Origin: Acidimicrobiales bacterium
Lineage (GTDB): Bacteria; Actinomycetota; Acidimicrobiia; Acidimicrobiales; SZUA-35
Direction of reading: 5' to 3'
NCBI GenBank assembly: GCA_020630065.1
Contig: JAHDCC010000009.1
Span: forward strand, 1 to 64,000
DNA length: 64,000 nt
Shown here: positions 9,501 through 19,539 of the stretch, piece after piece
Numbering within the stretch: the stretch's first letter is position 1
Layout of the letters: every line of letters starts with the position of its first letter
Program-made: the position numbers and the translations under genes
The notes under the pieces: model-generated
What the model was told of the DNA's origin: nothing
The model's database searches: none
The model's input: the letters and a program-made list of their open reading frames with translations, nothing else

Positions 9501-9973
9501 GGGACGAAACTGACCGAATCACCCGAGACGATCAAAGACACTTCGTTATGCATTCGTCACTCCCTAAACCCCTGTCCGGGATCAATCTTTGTGGAACGCA
9601 GACCACCCACACGGTCATTGGAGCATTTTTACCTAGACACGAAGTAATCAACTGGTAACAGTCACAACCTAAGTATCTTCGACTCGCTCCAGTACGATAC
9701 TTGTACATAAGGTTTTAGATCGAGCGACTTTCGGCGGCGCGGATAGTAACCTCAGCGGTTCTTCATGCGTTTGCCCCGTCAGCAAGGTCGGGACGTGGCT
9801 GATGCGCGGCGGCATGGCCACGTCCCTCCGCCGGCCGTCTATAGATGGCTCGCCGACTATAACGACCATGCAATTTGTTGCCCCTCGACACGCCGTTCAG
9901 TTGAATGGTGCGGTATCGTCTCGATGTCAGCTAAGAGGCGCTTTGCTGGCTCTGATTTGAACGGAGAATACAG
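9501..9973. other. 473-bp divergent intergenic region with GC-rich foldable core
   Basis: No convincing gene lies here. The region separates the minus-strand Thr-rich membrane protein from fumC and must hold both promoters. The centre (9733-9832) is GC-rich and self-complementary: GGGACGTGGC (9790-9799) pairs perfectly with GCCACGTCCC (9817-9826), and GGCGG (9733-9737) can pair with CCGCC (9828-9832). It could be a structured leader, a small RNA or only a terminator-like element. No tRNA signature was seen. The fumC ribosome site GGAG is at 9963-9966. Confidence 0.5.
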
Positions 9974-11383
9974 TTGTCTAACGACGGTGCATTTCGGACT
10001 GAGACCGATTCGATGGGACCAATTGAGGTTCCAGCCGACCGATATTGGGGTGCGCAAACTCAGAGAAGTATCACAAACTTTCCGATCGGCCGAGATCGTT
10101 TTATCTGGGGCCGGGCGATTATCGAAGGTTTAGGCCTTTTAAAATCTTGTGCCGCTACCGCTAATGGAGAACTTGGTCAGCTCCCCGAAGATGTGGTTTC
10201 GCTCGCAGTTCAAGCAGCTGATGAAGTTGCCGCTGGCGACCACGATGACCACTTCCCTCTCGTTGTTTTCCAAACCGGCTCTGGCACCCAGTCAAACATG
10301 AACTCAAACGAGGTGATCGCTAATCGGGCGATCGAGATCGCTGGAGGAACTTTAGGCTCAAAGACTCCGGTACACCCAAACGACCACGTGAATCGGGGTC
10401 AGTCTTCCAATGACACATTCCCGACCGCAATGTATGTTGCTACCCGACTTGAGCTGGAACGGGAACTGTTCCCCAAAGTAGGCAAACTCCGGGACACGCT
10501 ACATGCGAAAGCTGAAGAGTACAAAGATCTGGTAAAGGTCGGCCGTACCCACCTGCAAGATGCGACCCCAATTACTCTCGGTCAAGAAATCGGATCGTGG
10601 GTCGCCCAAATCGACCAAGCCCTCGACGGAGTCACCGCAGCATCCAAAGGACTTTGTGAACTCGCCATCGGTGGCACTGCGGTAGGAACCGGCCTTAACG
10701 CACATCCAGAGTTCGGTGACCGAGTAGCAGCGTTACTAGCAGAACGCACCGGCCATCCATTCCGTTCGGCCGACAATAAGTTCGCTGCATTAGCCGCCCA
10801 CGATGCCCTGGTAGCAACGTCTGCTTCTCTTCGCACCTTGGCCGGGGTACTGCTGAAAATGGCGAACGATGTTAGGTGGTTGGCGAGTGGACCTAGGAAC
10901 GGCATCGGAGAATTGGTAATTCCCGCAAACGAACCGGGTTCCTCAATCATGCCTGGAAAGGTAAACCCTACACAGTGCGAGGCGATGACTATGGTCGCAG
11001 CACAAATCTTTGGTAACGACGCTGCTGTGGCGTTTGCTGGCAGCCAAGGCAACTTCCAACTCAACGTGTTCAAACCAGTGATGGTCCATAACGTGATCGA
11101 AAGTATCCGACTGTTAGGCGATACCTGTGTGGCGTTTAACGACAACGCGGCGATTGGTATCGAACCCAACCACGAACGCATCAAACAAAACCTGGACCAG
11201 AACTTGATGCTTGTGACCGCTCTCAACCGAGCAATCGGCTACGATAAGGCCGCCGAGATCGCCAAGTTTGCCCACAAGAATGGGCTTAGTCTGCGCGATG
11301 CTTCTCTCCAGCTCGGGTTTGTGACAGCTGAGGAGTACGACGAACTTGTTGTACCGATCAAGATGACAGCGCCTACGGCATAA
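9974..11383 (+). CDS. fumC: class II fumarate hydratase
   Basis: It catalyses the reversible hydration of fumarate to malate in the TCA cycle, as a cytosolic homotetramer without an iron-sulfur cluster. The family signature [11 protein letters not shown] is present, as are SSNDTFP and [10 protein letters not shown]. The length, 469 residues, is normal. The start is TTG 9974, chosen because GGAG (9963-9966) stands seven bases upstream and the N-terminal motif [13 protein letters not shown] begins at the usual distance. It is transcribed alone, with a strong hairpin just after the stop. Confidence 0.97.
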   Translation: MSNDGAFRTETDSMGPIEVPADRYWGAQTQRSITNFPIGRDRFIWGRAIIEGLGLLKSCAATANGELGQLPEDVVSLAVQAADEVAAGDHDDHFPLVVFQTGSGTQSNMNSNEVIANRAIEIAGGTLGSKTPVHPNDHVNRGQSSNDTFPTAMYVATRLELERELFPKVGKLRDTLHAKAEEYKDLVKVGRTHLQDATPITLGQEIGSWVAQIDQALDGVTAASKGLCELAIGGTAVGTGLNAHPEFGDRVAALLAERTGHPFRSADNKFAALAAHDALVATSASLRTLAGVLLKMANDVRWLASGPRNGIGELVIPANEPGSSIMPGKVNPTQCEAMTMVAAQIFGNDAAVAFAGSQGNFQLNVFKPVMVHNVIESIRLLGDTCVAFNDNAAIGIEPNHERIKQNLDQNLMLVTALNRAIGYDKAAEIAKFAHKNGLSLRDASLQLGFVTAEEYDELVVPIKMTAPTA

Positions 11384-11389
11384 CATTTT

Positions 11390-11425
11390 CGGGAGATGGC
11401 GGCTTGCTAGGTCCGCTATCTCCCG
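11390..11425 (+). terminator. probable fumC terminator hairpin
   Basis: CGGGAGATGGCGG (11390-11402) pairs with CCGCTATCTCCCG (11413-11425), 13 pairs including one G-U, around a 10-base loop. It starts six bases after the fumC stop. There is no T-run, which is common for actinobacterial terminators. Confidence 0.65.
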
Positions 11426-11465
11426 GCAGTATCATTTCGATTCGCCCGGACCAGCCAGGGCTAAC

Positions 11466-13199
11466 ATGCGCTGGTTTGTTGCCGATTGGTACGGCGTGAA
11501 TGTTAAAGCGCCTCCCGTCGAGGGCCAAAAGTGGTTCAACGCCGAAATTCCGCCGTGGGAAGACCTACTTGGCCGCGTCACCGTTCTAGTTTTTTGGGCT
11601 ATCGGTGACGAGGCTTCTCTGGCCAGGATTGCGCAAGTGCAAAGCCTCGCCAAGAAACATCCAAACCTGGTCTGCATCGGGGTTCACACCCCTAGGTTGC
11701 CCTTCGAGGACTCGGTAGAGAATGTAGCTTCGGTCATCGACCAACATAACATCACGATTCCGGTTGTCCATGACCCAGATTTCGCAACCTGGAAGCGATA
11801 CAACCCTGAAGGGTGGCCGACAACCGTCGTCATCGGCGACCGGCTAAATGTTGTTGGTGTTCAAGCAGGCGTCGACTATTTCGACACGTTAGAAGAAGCC
11901 GTGTGGCTTTCAGTAAACGTCGCCGACCGGCGACGAACCAGCCCCCTACGACGGCTCCATATCCGACCTGTTACGAAAGAACCACAAACAACCGAACCGA
12001 TTAGCCATCCGAGTTGTGTCCGAACCGTCGATGACGATGAGATCGTAGTCGTCGACTCGGGTAACAATCGTTTGTTGTTCGCTGAACTTAATCCAGAACG
12101 CACGGCAGCTCGTGTTACATCGGTGGTCGAAGGGTTCGATGGCCCATCAGCTGTCGCAGTTACCAATAGACCCCAGTACCGAGATCAAATATTTGTTAGC
12201 GAACCTGCGAACGGGACCGTCATCCGGTACGACCGCAGCTCGGGGGAACGCTTTGTCGTCGCCGACCAACTCATCCGACCGACCGGGCTAACCATCGATC
12301 ATGACGGATCGCTGGTCGTAGCAGACTCAGCTTCAGAACAGCTCCTGCGTATTACGAACCCTCACGCCAACGAGGCAATTCAGCTTGGCCTTATTGGAGG
12401 TAACGGGGTTACGGGAAGCGAAGACGGACGTTCTTCTTCGGCTTCGCTTGCCCAGCCGACCGCTCTTGCGAGAACCGAGGTCGGGTTAGTGTTCTGTGAT
12501 GCCGCCGCTAGCAGCCTTCGTCTGCTCACAGATTCCGGCAAGATTACCACCATCATCGGTGACGAATTTGAGTGGGGTCACGTTGATGGGCCAGCCCACC
12601 AGGCCCGTCTACAACGCCCTAGTGACCTCGCCATCTTAGGAGATGGGTCAATCATCATCACCGATACGGGCAATAACCGGCTTAGGAGGCTTTCTAAACG
12701 TCGTGTAACAACCGTCGGCCCTCAAAACCTGAATCGAGTATCCAGCGTCTGTGTGATGCCATCAGGACATGTCGTTGTAGCAGACACAGGCAGCAATCGA
12801 TTGTTGACCATGAATTCATCGTTTAAGTCAATCTCAACGTTGGTGATTGAAGGGTTCGAGACCGCTTCGACCTCCTCGATCAAACCAGTCGAATCAGATA
12901 TCGAAGAAGACGCGGCGGTCGCTGAGCAGCTTGACGGAACCGAAGGAGAGCAACTCACTGTCGGATATCCCGCTCCTGCGTCGGGACCGTGGCATATTTC
13001 AATTCACGCTGAACCAGCGTCGCTGTTAGCTGAACCCGTATCGGCCACCAGGAACAGTTCTGCGGGCAAAGTCCAGATAACTCTGGGCAAAGCGGGCCAA
13101 GGGCACGTGCTGGTCCGGTCGACACTCGAACGGGACTCAACGGTAACCGCGTTAGAGAAACGGGCGTTGGTGGTTGTCAACCAGACGGTCGACGCGTAA
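11466..13199 (+). CDS. NHLRC2-like protein: thioredoxin-fold domain plus NHL beta-propeller
   Basis: Residues 1-150 form a thioredoxin/TlpA-like fold (VLVFWAIGDEAS, GWPTTVVIG), but the redox CxxC is absent: the site reads AIGD. About 165-440 carry repeated NHL-type strands (VVDSGNNRLL, VADSASEQLL, ITDTGNNRLRRL, VADTGSNRLL). This is the order found in NHLRC2, a widespread protein of unclear biochemical role. A short beta-rich tail follows. ATG 11466 begins 82 bp after fumC. The protein has no signal peptide and is probably cytoplasmic. Confidence 0.85.
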   Translation: MRWFVADWYGVNVKAPPVEGQKWFNAEIPPWEDLLGRVTVLVFWAIGDEASLARIAQVQSLAKKHPNLVCIGVHTPRLPFEDSVENVASVIDQHNITIPVVHDPDFATWKRYNPEGWPTTVVIGDRLNVVGVQAGVDYFDTLEEAVWLSVNVADRRRTSPLRRLHIRPVTKEPQTTEPISHPSCVRTVDDDEIVVVDSGNNRLLFAELNPERTAARVTSVVEGFDGPSAVAVTNRPQYRDQIFVSEPANGTVIRYDRSSGERFVVADQLIRPTGLTIDHDGSLVVADSASEQLLRITNPHANEAIQLGLIGGNGVTGSEDGRSSSASLAQPTALARTEVGLVFCDAAASSLRLLTDSGKITTIIGDEFEWGHVDGPAHQARLQRPSDLAILGDGSIIITDTGNNRLRRLSKRRVTTVGPQNLNRVSSVCVMPSGHVVVADTGSNRLLTMNSSFKSISTLVIEGFETASTSSIKPVESDIEEDAAVAEQLDGTEGEQLTVGYPAPASGPWHISIHAEPASLLAEPVSATRNSSAGKVQITLGKAGQGHVLVRSTLERDSTVTALEKRALVVVNQTVDA

Positions 13200-13210
13200 G
13201 TTGCCGCAAG

Positions 13211-14488
13211 CTAGCAGTTCGTGAAACTCACACCAAAGGTGTCGGAATCCGAAAGAGTTACCGATGACCGTCCAGGTTGTTCAGCCTTCCAGTTCTCTAA
13301 CGCCGCGGTTAGTTCGTTGAGGTCTTGTTCCGTTTCGACCAGAATGTCAGCTGCAATACAAGCTTTTCCTTCTTGGGACCAGACCACGTAAGAGTCACCC
13401 TCCCAACCGGCTGCTGGTTCAGCCCCAAACAGCTGCCTGATAACGACCTCGCCAAGTTTGCCATCGTCGACAACATTCGGACGATCTGGAGGGTCAACCG
13501 TTACCTGTGGGTCCTGTTGTTCAGAAATTTCGGGATGCAGAATTCGTTCAGAAGTTACAGGGGGTTCAGTTAGTAGCGAGTCGATATCGGCTTCGGTGGC
13601 TGAGATTGCGTTCAAGAAATTGGGTCCATCGGTGTACGGAGAAGTTTGCAACTCGATGATCGCTCGAGGAAAGGACTGTAATCGTTGAAGGTCTTCCAGA
13701 CTAAACGACGACGCTCGGTCGCGTTCGAACTGGGCACGATCATCATCGGATAGCTGTGCTTCCCATGCTTGATCTACTCGGGTGGCATTCCCTTCGGCTA
13801 TAGCGGCAAACCCGTAAGCTTGCTCATCATCGTCATAGTCTCTATCTAGATCAAACCACTGGTCGTCGAATGCGTGCACCAGTTCATGGACCAGAACAGA
13901 ACGCACATACAGGTTCAGGTCCTCGCCTCGCACGACGAGTCGAGAAGTTTCTGGATCATAGAAACCCACCACGTTAACTGAAAGCACATTTCTGAATTCA
14001 TCGAACAGATCGACTTCGGGTTCAATCATCCCAAGGGCCTTAAAGGCCAACTCGGCATGCTCGATATCTTCGCGCCCCTCATCGTAGTCTTCCAACAGCG
14101 CTTCGTTAAAGGCGGCCGATTCTAATAGTTCGACCTCGGGGAACGTTTTGAAGGGCCGCTGGCGTACATTCTGCACAAAAGCGGCGGCTTCACAAATTGC
14201 TTCTTCGGTGCCGGCCGGACACTCGACGAGCTCAAAGTCGTTAGGTTGTGACGTCGTCGGGTCTGAACCGTCAGCTTCTTGTTCAGCCTGCTCTACCGGT
14301 TGGCTAGCTGCGTCGTCTGTGTCTCGCCGTTGGTACCAGGTAATTCCGATCACGGCACCTGCGACCATGGTAACCGCCATCAGAATCGCGATTCCGATTA
14401 CAACACCGTCTGGTACCCAGGGGCCTTTGGCGCCTCCCGGTGTAGTGCTGTTATGAGGCGGTCGATTCTGTGGCCCGTCGATATCCAT
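13211..14488 (-). CDS. membrane-anchored HExxH metallopeptidase-like protein
   Basis: One membrane helix (about residues 26-50) follows a short Pro/Gly-rich cytoplasmic start. The outer domain has a zincin motif HELVH (His201, Glu202, His205, counted from ATG 14488), with AIAEGNA about 25 residues later offering a third ligand. I cannot name the peptidase family. ATG 14488 is preferred over TTG 14497. The gene is convergent with the NHLRC2-like gene (11 bp) and divergent from the otsB-GH15 gene. Activity is inferred from the motif only. Confidence 0.7.
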   Translation of the reverse strand: MDIDGPQNRPPHNSTTPGGAKGPWVPDGVVIGIAILMAVTMVAGAVIGITWYQRRDTDDAASQPVEQAEQEADGSDPTTSQPNDFELVECPAGTEEAICEAAAFVQNVRQRPFKTFPEVELLESAAFNEALLEDYDEGREDIEHAELAFKALGMIEPEVDLFDEFRNVLSVNVVGFYDPETSRLVVRGEDLNLYVRSVLVHELVHAFDDQWFDLDRDYDDDEQAYGFAAIAEGNATRVDQAWEAQLSDDDRAQFERDRASSFSLEDLQRLQSFPRAIIELQTSPYTDGPNFLNAISATEADIDSLLTEPPVTSERILHPEISEQQDPQVTVDPPDRPNVVDDGKLGEVVIRQLFGAEPAAGWEGDSYVVWSQEGKACIAADILVETEQDLNELTAALENWKAEQPGRSSVTLSDSDTFGVSFTNC

Positions 14489-14634
14489 AATTGCCAAGGT
14501 AGCCAGATTTGCGCTTTAATAGCCAGTCGTATACAGATCGACGAAACTTAACATTGCTCATACGGTTGGATTCGATCGGTTTAAGATAACCTTCGGAAAA
14601 CACGAACGTATCGATTCCAAACGAGGGCTGGTGA

Positions 14635-17181
14635 ATGTCAATGGCAGGTGGGAATTTAGGCAACTTAGGCGACCACATCCGCCAACTTTCACGGACTCCC
14701 AATCTCTTGGTGGCCTGTGACTATGACGGCACGCTCGCTCCTCTAGTCGACGACCCAATGGACGCTCGGCCAAATCGCGACTCTGTCGCGGCGTTACGCC
14801 AATTGGCCGAACTTTCTAACACACACGTTGCCGTGATCTCCGGACGCAGTCTTCGTGACTTGGCGACACTATCGAGATTCCCGGAAGAGATCCGCCTTGT
14901 CGGCAGTCACGGCAGCGAGTTCGAACTGGGATTTGCATCCAAGTTGAACCCGGACTTGATCCGGCTTCGCACACAAATCACGCAAGCCATTTCAGAACTA
15001 GCGGAAAAATACGGAGCAATTTCAGAGGAGAAGCCAACCGGGGTCACATTTCATACACGCAACTTTGACGAAGAGACAGCGGCTAGAGCCATGTCCGAGA
15101 TCCACGAAAAGTTGGCAACTTTTGAAGGGATCCATACTCGAACCGGCCACAACGTGATCGAAATGTCGGTTATCGATACCAATAAAGGCACAGCGATCGA
15201 AACTATCCGATCACAAGTCGGCGCCTCAGCTGTTCTTTTTATTGGCGACGACGTGACCGACGAAGACGGCTTTGCCGTGTTGGCTGGACCAGACATGGGC
15301 ATCAAAGTCGGCCCCGCTGCCACGGCCGCCCAGTTCAGGGTTGCCAGCACTGACACTGTCGCCGAAATCCTGGCGCTTGTCGCTGAGCTCAGAGGAAACT
15401 GGCTACGAGGCGCCGGGCTTATCCCAATCGAAAACCATTCTGTTCTCTCTGATTTGAGAACTGTCGCCGTTCTCGCTCCCGACACCAACGTGACGTGGAT
15501 GTGCGCCCCGAGGATCGATTCGGCGTCAATCTTTGCGGAGCTGCTCGGTGGCCCAACTGCAGGTCATTTCAGAATAAAACCAGCAGATGATTCACAACCG
15601 CTGAGCCAACGCTATATCTCGAACACGATGCACACCAAGACCGAGTTCGAGAACTTTTCGGTCACCGACTTCTTGGACGTATCAAGCGGACGTACTCGCC
15701 GTATGGCTGGTCGTTCCGATCTCGTTCGAACCATCGAAGGCACCGGTGAAATCCAAATCGACTTCGCTCCTCGTATCAACTTCGGACGGTCCCCTACGCT
15801 GCTAGAAGTCAAAGACGACGGCATCGTCGTAAGCGGCGGCGCCGACCTAATGGTTTTACGTTCAGAGGGCGTCAGCTGGGAAATCATTAAGGACGGAGTC
15901 CACGAGACCGCCCATGGAACCGCCACATTGGGCGAAGACCCACTCGTTTTAGAACTTCGCTGTGGAAGCGGCACGCTCAAACCGGCCGCCAAACTAGCGA
16001 TAGACCGGCAAACCGACAGCGAGGAATACTGGTCTAACTGGATAGCGAAACTCACATTGCCTTCGCTTGAACAAGAACGCGTCGCCCGTAGTGCCCTCGT
16101 ACTTAAATCGTTGTGCCACGGACCGACCGGAGCGATTTTAGCGGCTGCGACAACCAGTCTCCCCGAACATCTCGGCGGCGTGCGAAACTGGGACTACCGG
16201 TACTGTTGGCTACGAGACGCCGCCCTGACGGCTGCGAGCCTAGTTCGCCTTGGGTCCAACGGTGAAGCAATGAGCTACCTGGACTGGGTTCTTAGAATAT
16301 TGGAGACTGGCAAAGAACCGGAACGCCTGTCACCGCTGTACAACGTCACCGGACATCACCTACCGCCGGAAGCAGAGATCGCTGAGCTTCCTGGCTATGG
16401 AAGCTCGAGGCCGGTTCGCATCGGTAACGCCGCAGACGGCCAAGTCCAGCTTGACGTTTTTGGCCCAATCGTCGACTTGGTATATGTCCTACTACGCAGC
16501 GGCGAAGAGCTCTCAACCGAACATTGGCGCCTAGTCGAAGCGATGGTTCTTGCGGTATCTCGTCGCTGGAAAGAGCCTGATCACGGCATCTGGGAGATCC
16601 GTAAACCAGCTCGCCATCACGTCTACACCAAGGTTATGTGTTGGGTGACCGTTGATCGAGCAATCGCGATAGCTCGAGAGTTCTTAGATCGTGAACCCAA
16701 AGCGTGGATTACATTACGTGAAGAGATAGCTGATGATGTATTGTCCAACGGCTGGAAAACTGAGCTGAATAGCTTCAGCGCCGCCTACGACGGCGTCGAT
16801 CTGGATGCGTCGGTGCTCGCAATCGGTATGTGGGGTCTCGTCGACCCTAAAGATCCGAGATTTGTTTCGACGGTTGAAGCCGTCGCTAAAGGTCTCCAAG
16901 ATGGGCCGACCGTCTATCGATACCTGGACGATGATGGTCTTCCTGGTAAAGAGGGCGGTTTCCACCTTATGACGACGTGGCTTATCGAATCGCTTGCGTT
17001 GATAGGGCGTACAGCCGACGCCAACAATCTGTTCCGAGAGTTTTGTGATCTAACGGGCGCTACAGGTTTGCTGAGCGAAGAGTACGATCCCGAGAGTGGA
17101 CAAGCGCTAGGTAACTTACCGCAGGCCTACTCGCATCTTGGTCTTATCAACAACGCTATTCTTCTTGAGCAACTTTCGTAG
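14635..17181 (+). CDS. trehalose-6-phosphate phosphatase / GH15 glycoside hydrolase fusion
   Basis: The N-terminal 250 residues are an OtsB-type HAD phosphatase: ACDYDGTLAPL with Asp29 and Asp31, VISGR, and GDDVTDEDGF for Mg binding. The rest (about 258-848) is a GH15 domain: LSDLRTVAVLAPDTNVTW, NWDYRYCWLRDA, a candidate general acid Glu in HGIWEIR and a candidate base in LLSEEYDP. GH15 includes glucoamylases and mycobacterial trehalase, so the second half may cleave trehalose or another alpha-glucan. ATG 14635 has GAGGG at 14623-14627 seven bases upstream. The partner synthase otsA lies 9 kb away at 26179. This fused order is known in related actinobacteria; the physiological logic is open. 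Confidence 0.92.
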   Translation: MSMAGGNLGNLGDHIRQLSRTPNLLVACDYDGTLAPLVDDPMDARPNRDSVAALRQLAELSNTHVAVISGRSLRDLATLSRFPEEIRLVGSHGSEFELGFASKLNPDLIRLRTQITQAISELAEKYGAISEEKPTGVTFHTRNFDEETAARAMSEIHEKLATFEGIHTRTGHNVIEMSVIDTNKGTAIETIRSQVGASAVLFIGDDVTDEDGFAVLAGPDMGIKVGPAATAAQFRVASTDTVAEILALVAELRGNWLRGAGLIPIENHSVLSDLRTVAVLAPDTNVTWMCAPRIDSASIFAELLGGPTAGHFRIKPADDSQPLSQRYISNTMHTKTEFENFSVTDFLDVSSGRTRRMAGRSDLVRTIEGTGEIQIDFAPRINFGRSPTLLEVKDDGIVVSGGADLMVLRSEGVSWEIIKDGVHETAHGTATLGEDPLVLELRCGSGTLKPAAKLAIDRQTDSEEYWSNWIAKLTLPSLEQERVARSALVLKSLCHGPTGAILAAATTSLPEHLGGVRNWDYRYCWLRDAALTAASLVRLGSNGEAMSYLDWVLRILETGKEPERLSPLYNVTGHHLPPEAEIAELPGYGSSRPVRIGNAADGQVQLDVFGPIVDLVYVLLRSGEELSTEHWRLVEAMVLAVSRRWKEPDHGIWEIRKPARHHVYTKVMCWVTVDRAIAIAREFLDREPKAWITLREEIADDVLSNGWKTELNSFSAAYDGVDLDASVLAIGMWGLVDPKDPRFVSTVEAVAKGLQDGPTVYRYLDDDGLPGKEGGFHLMTTWLIESLALIGRTADANNLFREFCDLTGATGLLSEEYDPESGQALGNLPQAYSHLGLINNAILLEQLS

Positions 17182-19092
17182 TTAACTTTCGAGTTTTTCA
17201 ACCGCAGCTTCCCATTGTTCTAGCAACGTCTCAGCTTTCTTCTGAGCAGCAGCATGCTCGCTTAGAAGCTCGTTCATCAGATCAGGATCTTGATAGATCT
17301 CGGGGTCTGCTAGTTTTTCTGCAAGTTGATTGGCTACTTCCTCGGCTTTGTCAGCTTTTCGTTCAAGTTTGGCGGCCTCTTTTTGGAGAGAACGTTGTTG
17401 CTGGTTCGAACGTCGGGGTTTTGGGTTCGCCTCGGTTTCCTTCTTCTGGGCTGGGCTCTTCGTTGGTTTGCGACTACTTTTTGTCGGCTTCCGGTCGGTG
17501 CCGGGAAACATCGCTTGTTCTACATCTTCTCGAGCGTTTACCACTCCATCTCGAACTTCGAAAATTTGTTCGACTGTGTTGCGGACCAAATACCGGTCAT
17601 GGCTCACCAGAAGAATTGTCCCTGGGTAGGCCAGCAACGCGTCTTCTAGGACGTCACAACTCGGAAGGTCAAGGTGGTTGGTCGGCTCATCCAGAATCAG
17701 CAGATTCACTGGGTTGCACATGACTTCAGCGAGTGAGAGCCTGGTCCGCTCCCCTCCCGAAAGATCTCGAACTTTGCGATCTACTGCATCACCGGAAAAT
17801 CCGAACGAACCCAGTACCGACCGTATGTTGCGGTTTTTTGGTTGATCACCAATGGCAGCTCTAAACTCTTGTTCTACCGTTTTGTCAAGGTCTAATGCAT
17901 CGACCTGATGCTGCGCAAAGTAGGCGACGTCTACATTCGAACCGATTTCGACTTCGCCAGCTATCGGGGTCAGCTGACCTAAGATAAGTTTTAGTAGGGT
18001 TGACTTACCAGCCCCGTTTGGACCGACTAGACCGATTTTGTCGCCACGTTCAACAACAAGGTTGACGTCAGACAACAACGCTTCACCGTCATAACCCACC
18101 GAAACTGAGGTTAAATCCAGAACCGTTCGGGATGATCGAGGAGGATCAGGGAAACTGAATTTTACTTTAAGGTCAGCAATCTTAGGGACTTCGATCGTTT
18201 CTAGTTTTTCTAGTGCTTTGATTCGCGATTGCACCTGTTTTGCTTTAGTTGCCTTGTACCGAAATCGGTCAACGAAACGTTCGACCCGTTCAACTTCTTT
18301 AGCTTGGCGACGTGCAGTGGCCTCCAAGATCGCTATACGCTCTTGACGAGCCACAATAAACTCGACGAACCCGCCGACGTATTCAGAGGCGGTTCCCCAA
18401 GCTATTTCGACGACACGTTCAGCTACTGCGTCTATGAAGTCACGGTCGTGAGAGACGAATAAGACTGCGCCTGACCAGCTACTGAGTTGAGCCTCCAGCC
18501 ATGCTACAGAGTCTACGTCAAGGTGGTTAGTTGGTTCGTCGAGTACCAGCACGTCGGGTTTTTGGAGGAGCAGCCTCGCTAACGCGGCCCGCATCTGCCA
18601 GCCGCCTGACATTTCTTTCAACGGGCGATCCATATCTTCCGAAGTGAACCCGAGGCCTCCCAAAATCCGGCGGGCGTCTGCCTCAAGCTGGTAGCCTCCG
18701 AGAGTTTCGAACTGGCTTTGAGCCTCGCCATAGGCTTCGATCAGGGCGTCGTCTGTATTTGCACCTGCCGCAGTTATTTTGTCGCCTAGGGCGGCGAGTT
18801 TATCTCGCAACGCAATCACGTCGCCGGCCCCAAGCATGACTTCATCAAGCACCGTGCCGTGCCACGCTTCGAGAAGTTCTTGGGGAAGGTATCCGATCCG
18901 GTAATCGGTTGGCGTCGATACTTGACCGGCGTCAGGTTCCTGGAGCCCTACAACTATCTCTAGCAGTGTTGACTTCCCTACACCGTTTCCTCCGAGAAGG
19001 GCAATTCGCCTTCCGGGTGACAGCCTGAATGTGACATCGGAAAAAAGGGTTCGACCTCCGAATGACTTCGAAAGTGATGAAACGGTGAGCAC
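17182..19092 (-). CDS. ABC-F family ATPase
   Basis: Two ABC ATPase domains lie in tandem with no membrane segment: Walker A GGNGVGKST and GPNGAGKST, signatures KEMSGGWQMR and RDLSGGERTR, and two VLDEPTNHLD/ILDEPTNHLD Walker B motifs. A coiled linker lies between them, and the C-terminal tail is a Lys/Glu-rich coiled coil. ABC-F proteins act on ribosomes (translation factors or antibiotic resistance). Start GTG 19092 is seven bases after the sodX stop, so it may be read from the sodN promoter. The subfamily cannot be fixed by eye. Confidence 0.93.
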   Translation of the reverse strand: MLTVSSLSKSFGGRTLFSDVTFRLSPGRRIALLGGNGVGKSTLLEIVVGLQEPDAGQVSTPTDYRIGYLPQELLEAWHGTVLDEVMLGAGDVIALRDKLAALGDKITAAGANTDDALIEAYGEAQSQFETLGGYQLEADARRILGGLGFTSEDMDRPLKEMSGGWQMRAALARLLLQKPDVLVLDEPTNHLDVDSVAWLEAQLSSWSGAVLFVSHDRDFIDAVAERVVEIAWGTASEYVGGFVEFIVARQERIAILEATARRQAKEVERVERFVDRFRYKATKAKQVQSRIKALEKLETIEVPKIADLKVKFSFPDPPRSSRTVLDLTSVSVGYDGEALLSDVNLVVERGDKIGLVGPNGAGKSTLLKLILGQLTPIAGEVEIGSNVDVAYFAQHQVDALDLDKTVEQEFRAAIGDQPKNRNIRSVLGSFGFSGDAVDRKVRDLSGGERTRLSLAEVMCNPVNLLILDEPTNHLDLPSCDVLEDALLAYPGTILLVSHDRYLVRNTVEQIFEVRDGVVNAREDVEQAMFPGTDRKPTKSSRKPTKSPAQKKETEANPKPRRSNQQQRSLQKEAAKLERKADKAEEVANQLAEKLADPEIYQDPDLMNELLSEHAAAQKKAETLLEQWEAAVEKLES

Positions 19093-19099
19093 TGAATTC

Positions 19100-19498
19100 C
19101 TATCGTTGGAGTCGGCGAGCTACGCTCGTCGGTGCGTCATCTTGCAACGCTCGGTTGATGTGAAGGGTCACAACCCCTTCGATGTTTGATACTGGCACTG
19201 GTCCCCATACGGCGCTATCAGTCCCGTGCTGAGGGTTGTCGCTACGAAGATCGACCGTCGTTGTCGGACCAAACCCGGCCAGCCGTTTAATGATCCGCTG
19301 GTCTGGAAGTCTCGGATGCCTCGCTACTACGATGTCGTCGACCTTCAGCTCGGCATCGACGTCGACAAAAACGTAGTCTCCGGAGTACAGGGTCGGTTCC
19401 ATAGAACGTCCCGTAACGCGAACACGCCTTCGGCGACGAATGACCCACAGGCCAATCTCGCCGAAGGCGTGAACTTGTTTCTTCGAGAAACGAATCAT
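19100..19498 (-). CDS. sodX: nickel superoxide dismutase maturation protease (S26 family)
   Basis: This is a small signal-peptidase-like serine protease of 132 residues. The Ser/Lys dyad is Ser32 (GRSMEPTL) and Lys71 (QRIIKRL). In this family SodX removes the SodN propeptide so that the new N-terminal His can bind nickel. I place the start at ATG 19498, not the upstream GTG 19513, because GGAGG lies seven bases before the ATG. It follows sodN by 41 bp on the same strand, which supports the assignment. A Trp/Ile-rich stretch and a run of five Arg precede the catalytic Ser. Confidence 0.93.
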   Translation of the reverse strand: MIRFSKKQVHAFGEIGLWVIRRRRRVRVTGRSMEPTLYSGDYVFVDVDAELKVDDIVVARHPRLPDQRIIKRLAGFGPTTTVDLRSDNPQHGTDSAVWGPVPVSNIEGVVTLHINRALQDDAPTSVARRLQR

Positions 19499-19539
19499 CT
19501 TTTCGCCTCCCACAGCATTACTGACGCCAGATACGCCGA

